DNA of 64,000 bases from Prorocentrum cordatum (Eukaryota > Sar > Dinophyceae > Prorocentrales > Prorocentraceae), in contig CAUYUJ010021028.1 of NCBI GenBank assembly GCA_963575745.1, forward strand, positions 1-64,000, written 5' to 3'. Under the pieces are notes generated by a model. That model made no database searches. It was not told the origin of the DNA and saw only the letters and a program-made list of their open reading frames with translations. The position numbers were made by a program, and so were the translations under genes. This document shows positions 40,736-50,709 of this stretch, piece after piece. Each line of letters begins with the position of its first letter. Positions within the stretch are counted from its first letter, which is position 1.

Positions 40736-40894
40736 ACCTCCCCCGTCAGCCCTCCCATACCTTCCCTCCCTCGCCATCCTGGCTTCCCCCCCCCCTGGCG
40801 CGACCCCGCAGCCCGCCGACTACTGCAGCAGACGGCCGCCTCCTGACCGAGCAGGGCAGGTCGTCGAAGGAACGGGTCGTCGTCGTTCGTAGGA

Positions 40895-41084
40895 GAGGGG
40901 GAGGAGGAGGACGAGGAGGAGGAGTAGAGAGGAGGAGGAACTATGAGGAGGAAGAGGGGGGAGGAGGAACGAGGAGGAGGAGGAGGAGGAGGAGGAGAGG
41001 AGGGGAGTGGGGAGGAGGGAGGAGGAGGGAGGAGGGGAGGGGGGGGGGGGGATGAGGGGTAGGAGGGGGGAGGGGGGGGGGGGT

Positions 41085-41118
<34 letters not shown>

Positions 41119-41225
41119 GGACGGAGGGGAGGGGGGGGAGGGGGAGGAGGGGGATAGGGTAGGAGGGGGGGAGGAGGACGGGGGGGGAGGAGGGAGGAGG
41201 AGGGGGAAGGGGAGGAGTGGGGGGT
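40895..41225. repeat. GGA and poly-G tract
   Basis: GGAGGA repeats passing into long G runs (41040-41118, including more than 30 consecutive G). Such a run is also a likely place for sequencing or assembly error. Confidence 0.95.
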
Positions 41226-41261
41226 TCTGTGGTGTGGTGGTTGTCTGCGTTCTGGAGCCGT

Positions 41262-41475
41262 TGAAGAACCCTCCAGAGGATCTCAGCGCCTCTGACGATC
41301 CTTTTCGAAGCCTATTACGGACTTCTGGGAAGCTTACGAAGAGCCTCTGAGGAGCCTTTTGCAAGCCTTTCAAGAGCTTCTGAAGAGCCTGTGAAACGCC
41401 TCCGCAGAGCTCTACGAGCAGCCATGGCAGGTTTTCCTCCGCGTCTGAGAAGCTTGTGAGAAGCCTCTCAGGAGC
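41262..41475. repeat. GAAGAGCCTCTGAGGAGCC-type degenerate repeat
   Basis: Words such as GAAGAGCCT, GAGGAGCCT, CAAGAGCTT and GAAGCCTCT recur about every 15-20 bp. No coding feature. Confidence 0.6.
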
Positions 41476-42594
41476 TTGGGCTCCACCCACAGGCTCCTGC
41501 AGAGGCGCGGCGACGGGCACGTTAGGCCCCAGCGCAGCGTTGTCCCGCCGCGAGAGCGGCAACGCGGGGCGAAGTCGGGCGCGGGCCACCAGCCGCTTGT
41601 GTTGCCGCCTCCAAAGACAGCAGGGGGCGGCGAGGTGAAGCGCAGCACCAGGTGGAACTGCACCATGGGTGCATGCCGCGCCTTGTCCGCAGCGCCCACA
41701 GCCGCCGCGCAGAGAACTTGGCGAGGGCATGCCCGGGGCGAGCGGAGCGGCCTGGCGGTGATGGAGCAACTCAGCCGCGCGGCCCGCATCCGCAGCGGGA
41801 TCAACCCCACAGGCAAACGGGCGCTCGCTTGGCTGGACCTCGTGGACCGCGATGCCGTCCTCTTCAGCGCATACAGCGCATCCTGTCCCACGGCCGTGGG
41901 CAGGACGGGCGGGGTGCCTGCTGCAGGTTGCGCCCCCGGGGAAGGGATGCTGTAGATCCGCCGTGGATTTTCGCAAGGGTGGCGGCCTCAGGGCATGGCC
42001 CCTGCGAAGTCCTCGGTCGAGACCTCACTGCCGTGGCGGCCTCCGGGCACGGCGCCGAGAGAAGGGGGATGGGGGGAGGGGGGCAGTTGAGGCTGCCCCC
42101 GCCAGCGTGCAGCGCGCGGCGTCTGCGTGCCCAGGGTGGAGGGAGCGGCTGCCGGCGCGGGGGCGAACCCTGCTCCTGCTGCATGACGTGCGCTGCGCGG
42201 GGGGCAGCGTATCCGAATTCGCGGCGCTGGCGGCGCGGTGTATCGCGCAGCTTCCCAAGGTGCCCGACTGAGTCGGGCGCTTCTTCGGGGCGCTTGCGGC
42301 TGCGCTTGTCGCCCGGCCCTGCTCGTCAAAAAGCAGCGCGCGGCGTCGGGTCCCAGTGTGGGGGGTCCGAGACCCAGAGGGGGGGCAGCCAGGACCACCG
42401 CGATCCCTCAGGAAGGCAGTTGGCTGAGAGAGGTCGCGCGGAAGCGGCCGTGTGACAGGGGCCGCCTGTTCCGAAGGGGCATTCTCATTCAGCGGTGGCA
42501 TGATAGGAAGGCGTCGACCCGCTCCAGCGTGAATCTGCGTGTGGTGCTGTAGAAGCGGCAGTATGGACGGCTCGCGCTGCCGAAATGCCATACA
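41476..42594. other. GC-rich stretch with possible gene fragment
   Basis: One plus frame (ending TAG at 41953-41955) contains AVMEQLSRAARIRSGINPTG and KRALAWLDLVDRDAVLFSAY, which look more like a real globular protein than the surrounding composition-driven frames. Another ends ...LLLLHDVRCAGGSVSEFAAL...PKVPD (stop near 42271). I recognise no family. They could be exons of a gene running toward the assembly gap. Low confidence. Confidence 0.25.
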
Positions 42595-42694
42595 NNNNNN
42601 NNNNNNNNNNNNNNNNNNNNNNNNNNNNNNNNNNNNNNNNNNNNNNNNNNNNNNNNNNNNNNNNNNNNNNNNNNNNNNNNNNNNNNNNNNNNNN
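42595..42694. other. Assembly gap (100 N)
   Basis: Exactly 100 N, a conventional placeholder for a scaffold join of unknown true length. The 5' part of the next gene is missing because of it. Confidence 0.99.
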
Positions 42695-42696
42695 GC

Positions 42697-43288
42697 GGCG
42701 ACCGCGACAGGAGCAAGAGCCGCCGCAAGGGCAGGAGCAAGAGCCGCGGCAAGAGCAAGGACAGGAGCAAGAGCAGGCCGTTTGGGGGTTCAACGCAGGG
42801 GTGTCGCCTGGGCTTCGCATTCGCTTTCGGTTTCCGTTCAACTCTTCAGGTTCGGATCGGGTTATTTATTTCGCTCGGCTCGAAGTGTTGTCATTTTCGG
42901 ACAACCCCGAAGGCTCCGCAGGGATAAGGACGCTGAGAAGGAGCGGAGGCGACAGGAAGCGAGGGAGAAGGCCGAGCAGGCCAAGAAGGAGACGCAGGAG
43001 AAAAACCTGGCGCTGACGTGGATCGGCACCGCAACGAGGCTCGAGACAGAGCTGGACGGGTACCTCGAGCATGAGAAGGCGGACAAGGTGCCGTCATGGG
43101 CTGTGAAGAACGCGAAGGAGGCGAGGAAGTCTGTGGCAGTCATGAAGGCGGTGGCGCAGAAGCGCGTGCACAGCGGCGTGGCGTTGACGATCACGCAGGA
43201 CGAGGCCATCAGCATCCAGAAGGATGCGAGCTCGGCGGCGAGGGCCATCGCGGGGATGCTCAAGGAGGCGAAGAAGCACAGCACCTGA
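42697..43288 (+). CDS. RS-rich coiled-coil protein, 5' truncated, two exons
   Basis: Exon 1 (42697-42776, cut by the gap) reads GDRDRSKSRRKGRSKSRGKS followed by KDRSKSR, an Arg/Ser/Lys repeat as in splicing-factor RS domains. Exon 2 (42922-43288) continues DKDAEKERRRQEAREKAEQA, a charged coiled coil, then a compact helical domain (NLALTWIGTATRLETELDGY ... EAKKHST, TGA at 43286). The proposed intron 42777-42921 starts GC and ends AG; joining gives AG-G across one Arg codon with the frame kept. GC donors are well known in dinoflagellates. Role unknown; a nuclear RNA-processing protein is one guess from the RS region. Non-canonical splicing is inferred, not proved. Confidence 0.65.
42777..42921 (+). 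other. Putative GC-AG intron (145 bp)
   Basis: Donor CAG|GCCG, acceptor CCGCAG|GGAT. Unspliced, exon 1's frame meets a TAA at 42925. Removal gives an uninterrupted RS-to-coiled-coil reading frame. Confidence 0.6.
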
Positions 43289-43380
43289 GCGCCCCATGGT
43301 GGCCCAGTACATCATGAAGTACGGCCTGAAAAAGGTGGAGAAGGACCCGAATAAGCCGCGGCCGCTGGGCCGCTCGTGAG

Positions 43381-43597
43381 CAGGGGCGGCAGTTGGGCCG
43401 CCCCTGACGAGGTGTGTGATTTCGTATATACAATTGTTATTGTTGGTGAAACAACATTTCCACCGCCACCCCACTCGTTACCACCGCAGCCCTTCGTTTG
43501 GCGGGGATGCCGCCTTTCCACTCTCGCAAGCCCTTGGCGGACATGCCGCCTTGCCTTCATTTGGCGGAGATGCCGCCTTTGCTGCTCATCGCGCTCC
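43381..43597 (+). repeat. 217-bp repeat copy 1 with GGCGG palindromes
   Basis: Begins CAGGGGCGGCAGTTGGGCCG and is repeated at 43764 (offset 383 bp) with small changes. It contains three 15-bp palindromes GGCGG-N5-CCGCC at 43500, 43536 and 43563. It lies in the 3' flank of the RS-rich gene. Confidence 0.9.
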
Positions 43598-43763
43598 GAT
43601 GCCTCACTTGGCGAGGCGAAGCGCTTGCATGACTCCCTCCTGCTCGAGCGCGTCCTGCCCGAGACCCTACCGCGCGAGCTGTGGCTCGCGAAGGCCAGCG
43701 ACACCGTTGGGAATCCCATCGATTGGCGGTCGGAGACGAAGCAGAGGCGAAGCAGCTCCTTGG

Positions 43764-43985
43764 CAGGGGCGGCAGTTGGGCCGCTCATGACGAGGTGTGT
43801 GATTTCGCACAATTGTTATTGTTGTTGAAAAAAAAAACATTTCTTCGTTGCCATCGCCACCCCACTCGTTACCACCGCAGCCCTTCGTTTGGCGGGGATG
43901 CCGCCTTTCCACTCTCGCAAGCCCTTGGCGGACATGCCGCCTTGCCTTCATTTGGCGGAGATGCCGCCTGTGCTGCCCACCGCGC
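43764..43985 (+). repeat. 217-bp repeat copy 2 with GGCGG palindromes
   Basis: Diverged duplicate of 43381-43597, with palindromes at 43891, 43927 and 43954. The 166 bp between the copies is not repeated. Ends about 57 bp before the relict spliced leader. Confidence 0.9.
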
Positions 43986-44041
43986 TCGCACCGTTCTCTC
44001 GCGTTTCCCAATGACATGATCTGCCACCGTCCCACCCCTCA

Positions 44042-44063
44042 TCCGTAGTCTTTGTGGCTCAAG
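44042..44063 (+). promoter_or_regulatory. Diverged relict spliced leader
   Basis: Matches the 22-nt dinoflagellate spliced leader at 19 positions: TCCGTAG and GTGGCTCAAG-like ends are kept, with three substitutions in the middle. No GT follows. A good-context ATG lies 43 nt downstream. Implies that the following ORF descends from a reinserted mRNA. Confidence 0.8.
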
Positions 44064-44106
44064 TGGAGCCGATCGAGGTCGTGCCCCTTCGCGGTCTTGC
44101 GCCGCC

Positions 44107-44379
44107 ATGGCGAGCATCGCGGACAAGTACGACGTCGATGACTTCGAGCTCATCACGGGTGGCAGTGCGTGGAGCTGGGCGACCATCGTGGTGCGCGTCA
44201 TCGAGTGGCGCAATCGTTGCCGCCATGCACGCGCCGTTGGCATCAAGGGCCAGATGCTCATCGACAAGGCGCGGCGCATGATGGAGGAGGCGCGCCGCAC
44301 CGAGGAGCGCGGCAAGATGCTGTGCCAGACGTCGAAGCAGATGGTGCAGGACATCCCAGGCGGCATTCGGTTCTTCTGA
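44107..44379 (+). CDS. Hypothetical 90-aa protein behind a relict spliced leader
   Basis: An intronless 90-codon frame, MASIADKYDVDDFELITGGS ... QDIPGGIRFF, with start context GCCGCCATGG. Residues 1-16 are acidic, 20-34 hydrophobic (SAWSWATIVVRVIEW), and 35-80 a long basic/acidic helix (KGQMLIDKARRMMEEARRTE). No family recognised and no signal peptide. The diverged spliced leader 43 nt upstream suggests a processed, retroposed gene. The frame is intact, so it may still be expressed. Confidence 0.65.
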   Translation: MASIADKYDVDDFELITGGSAWSWATIVVRVIEWRNRCRHARAVGIKGQMLIDKARRMMEEARRTEERGKMLCQTSKQMVQDIPGGIRFF

Positions 44380-44764
44380 CGCCAGCCGCACCAGGAGAGC
44401 TGAGCGGCGATCGGCTGGGCCGATAGAGGAGGATAAGGAGGAAGAGGAGGCAGGATGAGGAGAGGAGGAGGAGGTGGATGAGGAGTTGGAGGCAGCACGC
44501 GCACCCGCACTAAGAACCGCCAGCCGCCGCCGCGCCCGTCCCGCGCTGCGCCCGTCCCGAGCTCGAGCCGCCAGCCGCGCCCGTCTCCGAGCGCTGGCGG
44601 CTTGGAACCCGAGCTTGAAACTCACGCTCGAAATTGCGTGCGAGAAAAAGAAATCTCCCTTGCAAGTTCCGTTGCTACGCTCACTTCGCGCCTCCGCAAT
44701 CTCCCCCACCCACCCCCCTCCCCCCTCCCCCCTCCCCCCATGCCCCCTCGCCCCCACGCTCTTC

Positions 44765-44833
44765 GGCGGCTACGCCGCCCCCCCCGACCCTTCAGGCGGC
44801 TACGCCGCCATGCCCTTCGGCGGCTACTCCGCC
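44765..44833 (+). repeat. Three GGCGG-CTACG-CCGCC palindromes
   Basis: 15-bp palindromes at 44765-44779 and 44795-44809 and a variant at 44819-44833, all separated by CCTTCGG or CCTTCAGG words. Confidence 0.9.
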
Positions 44834-44940
44834 CCGCGATCCATTCCCGCCTCCACTTCCGTCTCTCTGGCTGCAATTCGTTTTTCTCAACCGCGCTGGG
44901 CCTCGCGCTGCCCCCCGCCCCCGCCCCTCCCGCGCGCGGG

Positions 44941-47359
44941 CGTCGGCGCAATGGGAAACGCGCCCTGCAGGTGGACAAGCAGGTGGAGCAGCGGGCTCGA
45001 CTGCAACAGTGTCTGGCCCTGCGCGGCGCGTCCGCGGCTTTGCTCGAGCGAATCGCGACTGCGCTTGGCCATGGCGACGACGCGGGCGATGCTATAGACG
45101 TGAGCGATCGGGCCATGCAGCGATCGCAGACGGCATCCGTGGCCGATCTCATCAGCGCAGTGCGGCTGCAGCCCAAGATCGGCACGCCTTTCCGATGGAG
45201 CGTGGCGCTGCCGCATCGGCTGATGCCGAGGCTCCTGTCGGACTGCCCTCTCTGGAGTTCAATGTTTTGGGAAGCGATGCGCCGTTTCCCTGTGTCGCGC
45301 GATCGGCCGTGGAGGCGTTTGCTGTACTACGACGACATTGGCGTGGGCAACGCCTTGAAGATAGATAATCGTCGGAATCAGCTCGCGGTGTATGCGAGTT
45401 TCCTCGAGTTCGGATCCTTCTTGCAGAAGGAGGTTGCGTGGCTGCCGATCGGCACCTTGCGCGTTGTCGTGAAGAAGAGCATCGGCGGCTCGGCCGTGGC
45501 GCGGGCATTGCTTCGCGCGCTGTTCCTGGGCCCAGAGAGTCTGTCGGAGCACGGTGCGCCAATCGGCGGCGTGCACTTTTTCGCCAAGTTTCACCGCTTG
45601 ATTGCAGACGAGGCGGCTGGAAAAGAGACATTCTGCACCAAGGGCGCTGCAGGTCTGAGACCGTGCTTGCAATGCAAGAACGTTGTGCTGGATCAGGCGG
45701 AATGTCTTGCAGACTACGACGACGATGATTACCTCGTGCCTCTCTGGTGCGCTGACTCGTCGCGCTTTGACCCGCTGTCGTCAGACGAGTTTTTGCAGCA
45801 AAATGATGATTTGGCGTCGCTGCGGGACACGACAACCAGAGCGAACATCGAGAGACTGGAGCCAGGGAGGAAAACATTTCCATCGATCCCCTTCTGATGT
45901 CCCCCCCTTCCTTCCCTTCTGATGTTCCGGCCCCCGAAGGAGACGGCAATGGGCATCACTCTGGATGACCGTCCTCTGGTGGCGTGCCAGGCGTTGCGGA
46001 CGGTGGCGCCGCCGAGCACATACGTGAGGGACCCCATGCATACCATGCTGGCCAGCGGCGGGACCTTGCAGGTCGAAATCTTTGCGCTCCTCAATGCGGT
46101 GAGGGATGTCATCCCCGACGCGTGGGGAACGTGGCGGGATCGCTGCTCGGCGTGGCGGACTGGCAGACGCGGCAGGAAACCGCCAGCGTTTCTGTTCAGC
46201 GTGGCTCGGAAGAAAGCGACCTGCAAGGCGTCGCACTTCGTGGGCAAGGCGTCGGATTGCTCGGCCGTGTTCCCTTTGATTCGTCATTGGGTGCACACAG
46301 AGCTGCGTCCCAGCGGCATGGCGAACGGTGCGGCGCGGTCGTTCGAGGCGATGGCGAAGATGCTCGAATTGTACATGCAGGGCAAAAGGACATGCGGCCG
46401 CAGCTGAAACGCAAACGCTGGCCTGCGCGTTCGAGGATGCACCGCGTCGGCCCGCGCGCATCCTCGAGCGCTTAGGTGGCAGGCGGTTCGGCTACGTCAT
46501 GAGGATCGGCGCCGTGCCGAATTTGATAGCTGTCTGGACCAAGGCCGTTTCGATTTCCTTGGCGCTGCACAAAGCCGCGCACGGGCCAGCCCTGATCAAG
46601 CCGAAGCATCATTATTTGTGGCACGTCCCCGACCAGCCTGCGGAGGACGGCATCTGTTTGGACGCCTTCGTACTCGAGCGGAAGCACAACCTGCTTCGGT
46701 CCAGGTCGCAGGAGATCGACAACCCTGAGAATTTCGAGCGGTCGGCCTTGACGGCGATGCTCGCCTGCTTCCTGGTGGAAGCGAAGGAGGCGCCGCGCTC
46801 CCGCGCCAAAGCGTGGCGCACGCCAGAGCTGGACAGTACGTTCGGGCACTCGGGGCGCAACCTTGCATGCCCTTTGTGGAGGAAGATGGGCTGGGAGAGG
46901 GGAAGGCGGTTTGCCGCCGAGGCGGCTCGCCGCCAGGAGGAGGAGGAGGAGGGGGAGGAGGAGGAGGAGGAGGAGGAACCCCTCCGCAGGGCTGAAACGT
47001 GGACCAGCAGAGAGGCGTCGATCGACGGCCAGATGTACGGCAGCCAGGACAGACGGCGCAACCAACCTTGGTATTTAGGGGTGCACATGCGTGTGCCCCC
47101 CCAAAAATCGAGGCGCTGCTGCCCTCAGGATTTTCTCCTGGGCGACGGCGAGGCGTACATCGTGCATTGCTGCGCGCAGGCTGGCGCCGCCAGCTACCTG
47201 CTGGTGGAGACCCTGGAATGGGCGCGCGCGCCATGCCCAGGCGCGTCCCTGTGGCGGCCGCGCGGCGACGTCGCCGCGATGCCCGCCGAGCTGATCCCGC
47301 CAGCCTGGGCGGCTTATCGGCGACTACAGGACGATGGCTATGTGCTCGCCATCACGTGA
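44941..47359 (+). pseudogene. Frame-broken member of a multicopy transposase-like family
   Basis: Three successive frame parts: to the stop at 45895-45897 (FRWSVALPHRLMPRLLSDCP, CLQCKNVV, PLWCADSSRFDPLSSDEFLQ); 45922-46407 (MFRPPKETAMGITLDDRPLV, RDPMHTMLASGG); and from about 46390 to 47359 in another frame (IKPKHHYLWHVPDQ, FVLERKHNLLR, a Glu tract from an in-frame GGA run, then a C-terminal domain). A 25-bp duplication (CTTCTGATGT at 45891 and 45916) and a shift near 46390 break it. I associate the D-P-M-H and KPKHH...ERKH pattern with a large dinoflagellate family distantly like CACTA/KDZ transposases. That link is tentative. The start is not defined. Confidence 0.6.
45891..45925 (+). repeat. 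25-bp tandem duplication disrupting the pseudogene
   Basis: CTTCTGATGT occurs at 45891-45900 and 45916-45925. An offset of 25 shifts the frame and brings in the TGA at 45895. It has no splice-like ends (no AG before the second copy), so an intron is unlikely. Confidence 0.8.
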
Positions 47360-47387
47360 AAAAAGGAAAAAACGAGCGCATGCGAGA

Positions 47388-47580
47388 GCGGATATGCCGC
47401 TGGCGGATGCGCCGCCCTTCGATAGAGAGGTGCAGGAGGGAGGGGCGGATATGCCGCCGACGAAGGAAGGCGGGCTCGGGGAGGGAAGGCGGCAGGAGGG
47501 AGCGGGGGCGGGCTGGCCGCCGACAACGAGGAGAGGAGAGGGGAGGCGGTGATGGCCGCCGAGGGGAGGCAGTTTGAAGA
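47388..47580 (+). repeat. Further GGCGG-N5-CCGCC palindromes downstream of the pseudogene
   Basis: Palindromes at 47388-47400 (shorter), 47402-47416 and 47444-47458, with related GGCGGTGATGGCCGCC at about 47545. Confidence 0.85.
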
Positions 47581-47689
47581 ATAGTTGGTCCCCCCCCCTC
47601 TCCCTCTCCCCCCTTCCCCTCCGCGCCCCGCAGGCGTCCTGAGGGCGGCTCGGCGCGTCGACCTGCGGCGCCCTGTCCTGAAAAACTGT

Positions 47690-48105
47690 TGTGTTGTAGT
47701 TGTTAAAACGTTTTTTTTGTGGTTTTTCCCGAAACATAGCAATATCAAGAACAAACATGCAAAACATAGAAAGTTATGCAAATTTCGGGTTAACCGAATC
47801 GGACAGCCCACATCGACTTAGCTGACTTAGCTACTAAGTTGGGTATGTTGAGGTGTATGTATCGATATATCTTGGCAGTGGTACCCGATAGCTCAGTTGA
47901 TAAGATGGATGGTTCTGTGAGTAGTATGTATGGTATGTTGTTGAAAATACTTATCTAACAAAACGTTAAGTAGATGAATGCGAAGTTCGATATTTTATAT
48001 ATGTTGAATATGTGAGGTCAACTAGCATGAACCTACATACATCTTCGTTGAAACGATTTCATCGGATATACAACGCTCTTACCGCACTTACACCCACCCG
48101 ACGAT
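47690..48105. other. AT-rich island with a tRNA-like box A
   Basis: About 400 bp much richer in A+T than its surroundings. TAGCTCAGTTGATAAGA (about 47889-47905) matches a pol III box A / tRNA D-arm in form, preceded by GGTACCCGA. No matching box B or acceptor closing strand was found, so it is not a tRNA gene; a tRNA-derived SINE head is possible. No protein frame. Confidence 0.35.
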
Positions 48106-48109
48106 CAAA

Positions 48110-49135
48110 GCAGGCACCCGGGCACCCGGACACCCGGACACCCGGACACCCGGACACCCGGGCACCCGGACACCCGGACACCCGGACACCCGGACACCCG
48201 GGCACCCGGGCACCCGGGCACCCGGACACCCGGACACCCGGACACCCGGACACCCGGACACCCGGACACCCGGGTGCCCAGGTACCCCGGCACCCAGGCA
48301 CCCGGGCACCTGGTCGCCCGGGCACCCGGACACCCGGGCACCCGGACACCCGGACACACCCGGACGCCCGGACGCCCGGACACCCGGGCGCCCGGGACAC
48401 CCGGACACCGCGGGTGTCGGGTTGTCCGCGGAACACCCGGACACCCGGACACCGGACGCACGGAGCACCCGGGACACCCGGACGCCCGAACACCCGGACA
48501 CCCGCACACCGGAACACCCGGACACAGACACCGGGCACCCGGGCACCCGGGGGCACCCGCGAAACACGGCCCCCGAGACCACAGGGAAACCCGGACACCC
48601 GACACCCGGGTAGCAGGTACCCAGGGCACACAGACACCCGGGCACCTGGACGCCAGCGGCACCCGTACACCCGGGCACCCGGACACCCGGACACCCGGAC
48701 ACCCGGACGCCCGGACACCCGGACACCCGGACACCCGGACACCCGGACACCCGGACACCCGGGCACCCGGACACCCGGGCACCCGGACACCCGGACACGG
48801 CCTAGGCTAGGAAGCCCGGAACATCCGGGACGCCCGGACGACCTGGACACCCGGACACCCGGAGGCCCGGACCCGGCATCCGGACACCCGAGCACCCGGA
48901 CAACCCGGACACCCGGACACCCGGACACCCGGACACCCGGACACCCGGACACCCGGACACCCGGGCACCCGGACACCCGGACACCCGGACACCCGGGCAC
49001 CCGGACACCCGGACACCCGGACGCCCGGACACCCGGACACCCGGCCACCCGGACGCCCGGACACCCGGACACCCGGACGCCCGGACACCCGGACGCCCGG
49101 ACGCCCGGACGCCCGGGCACGCGCCCGGGCACGGT
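48110..49135. repeat. 8-bp array (ACACCCGG)n, about 1 kb
   Basis: Roughly 125 copies of ACACCCGG with GCACCCGG and ACGCCCGG variants. On the minus strand GGG runs are separated by 5 bases (GGGTGTCC), fulfilling the usual G-quadruplex pattern throughout. Frames of 376 (+) and 435 (-) codons run through it because an 8-bp unit without a stop is open in all frames. No gene. Breaks in regularity at about 48395-48660 and 48800-48880. Confidence 0.97.
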
Positions 49136-49149
49136 AAAATAGTCATATA

Positions 49150-49675
49150 CCCGCGCGTGCGCGTGCGCGTGCGCGTGCGCGCGTGTGCGTGTGCGTGTGC
49201 GTGTGCATTTACGTCTGCGTCTGCGTCTGCGTCTGCGTGTGCGTGTGTGTGTGTGCGTGTGTGTGTGTGTGTATGTAGACGTGTGTATGTATATGGGTGT
49301 ATGGATGCGTGTATGTGTGTGCGTGTGTGCGTGTGTACGTGTGTGTGCGTGTGTGTGTGTGTGCACGTGTGTGTGTCTGTGTGTGTGTGCGTGTGTGCGT
49401 GTGTGTGTGATGTGTGGTGTTTGTGTGTGGGTGCGGGTGCAGGTGCGGGTGTGCGTGTGCGTGTGCGTGTGCAGGTGCGTGTGCGGGTGCGCGTGCGCGT
49501 GTGCGTGTGCGTGTGCGTGTGCGCGCGCGTGCGTGTGCGTGTGCGTGTGCGTGCGTTTGTGCTTGCGTTTGTGTTTGCGTTTGTAGTTGTGCGTGCTTGT
49601 GTTTGTATTTGTGTGCTGCGTTTGTGATTGTGCGTGGTTGTGTTTGTGATTTTGTGTTCGTTGTTTTGGTCGGCG
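49150..49675. repeat. GT/GC dinucleotide-rich tract
   Basis: GTGCGT, GTGTGT and TTTGTG words over about 500 bp. Cys/Val-rich (+) and Thr/His-rich (-) frames are artefacts. Confidence 0.95.
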
Positions 49676-49714
49676 GGTCTTGACGGAGATAAGGAGAAGG
49701 GGGAGGGAGGAGAA

Positions 49715-50215
49715 GGAGGGTGATGATGATTGTGCTGATTGTGATTATGATGTTGCTGCTGGTGATGATGATGGCGATGGTGATGATGATGTTGATGATG
49801 ATGGTGATGGTGATGGTGATGGTGATGGTGGTGATGGTGATGGTGATGATGATGACGACGATGCTGGTGATGGTGGTGGTGGTGATGATGACGATGCTGC
49901 TGCTGCTGCTGATGATGGTGATGCTGATGCTGATGCTGATGCTGTTAATGATGACTGTGATCATGATGATGGTGATGATGATGGTTGTGGTGATGATAGG
50001 GGTGATGCCGATTATGATAGTGATGATGTTTATGATGAGTATGATGGTGGTAATGGTGAGTATGATGATGGTGGTGTTGATGATGATGATCACGATGATG
50101 ATCATGATGATCATGACTGATGCTGTTGCTGATGATCATGGTGATGATGATTCTGAGGATAATGGGGATGCTGATGATGGTGATGATGATGATGATGATG
50201 CTTATCATTTGTTCA
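49715..50215. repeat. (GAT)n/(GGT)n tract
   Basis: Diverged GATGATGGT triplets for about 500 bp. Poly-Asp/Met frames are artefacts. Confidence 0.95.
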
Positions 50216-50254
50216 CTTATTAGTATGATGAAGTATTGGTGTTATTCATGTTCT

Positions 50255-50685
50255 TATTCCCCAATCAGTGCTTGCACTGAAGGGGTCCTAGCGGAGAAAT
50301 GAAGGATTTGGCGAAAGTTCAGGGCCGATTTTCGCAGGTTCCCGGTTCCGGGTTCCCGGGGTCCTGCTTCTGGGTCCCGGGTCGATTTCAGTGGGCGGCG
50401 GGATTCCCGGGTTCTTGGGTTCCTGGTCGATCTTCTTATCGATCGGTCTCACCATCGATCTCATTACCCACCTCTCCATCGATCTCACCATCGATCTCAT
50501 TATCGATCGCACAAGCGATCTCACGAGCGATCTCACTATCGACCTCATTGAATCGACTTCATTATCGGTCTCACGATCGACCTTAATCGTTTTCATTATC
50601 GATTCCACTAAACATCTCACTCTCGACCTCACAGTCGATCTCACTATCAATATCACGAATTTTCGTTCCATCAACTGATTGGGGC
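50255..50685. repeat. 455-bp unit, copy 1: palindrome plus TCGATCTCAC repeats
   Basis: CAATCAGTGCTTGCACTGAAGG contains the perfect palindrome CAGTGC-TT-GCACTG. It is followed by GGCGAAAGT...GGGTTCCCGG-type sequence and then about 200 bp of an approximately 12-bp CGATCTCACNAT repeat. Copy 2 follows at an offset of about 455 bp. Confidence 0.85.
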
Positions 50686-50709
50686 TGTTCCTTTTGCGTA
50701 ATTGCTATT

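Noticed and set aside
45895-45925. Short intron between parts of the pseudogene
   Set aside because: No AG acceptor, only about 25 bp, and the segment is a plain tandem duplication.
47880-47960. tRNA gene
   Set aside because: Only the D-arm is tRNA-like; no box B, anticodon arm or acceptor pairing.
48110-49135. Telomeric repeat
   Set aside because: The CCGGGTGT unit is not the TTTAGGG type expected for dinoflagellates, the array is internal, and variants are common.
48012-49366. Open frames of 376 and 435 codons on opposite strands
   Set aside because: They are translations of the ACACCCGG array, whose unit has no stop in any frame.
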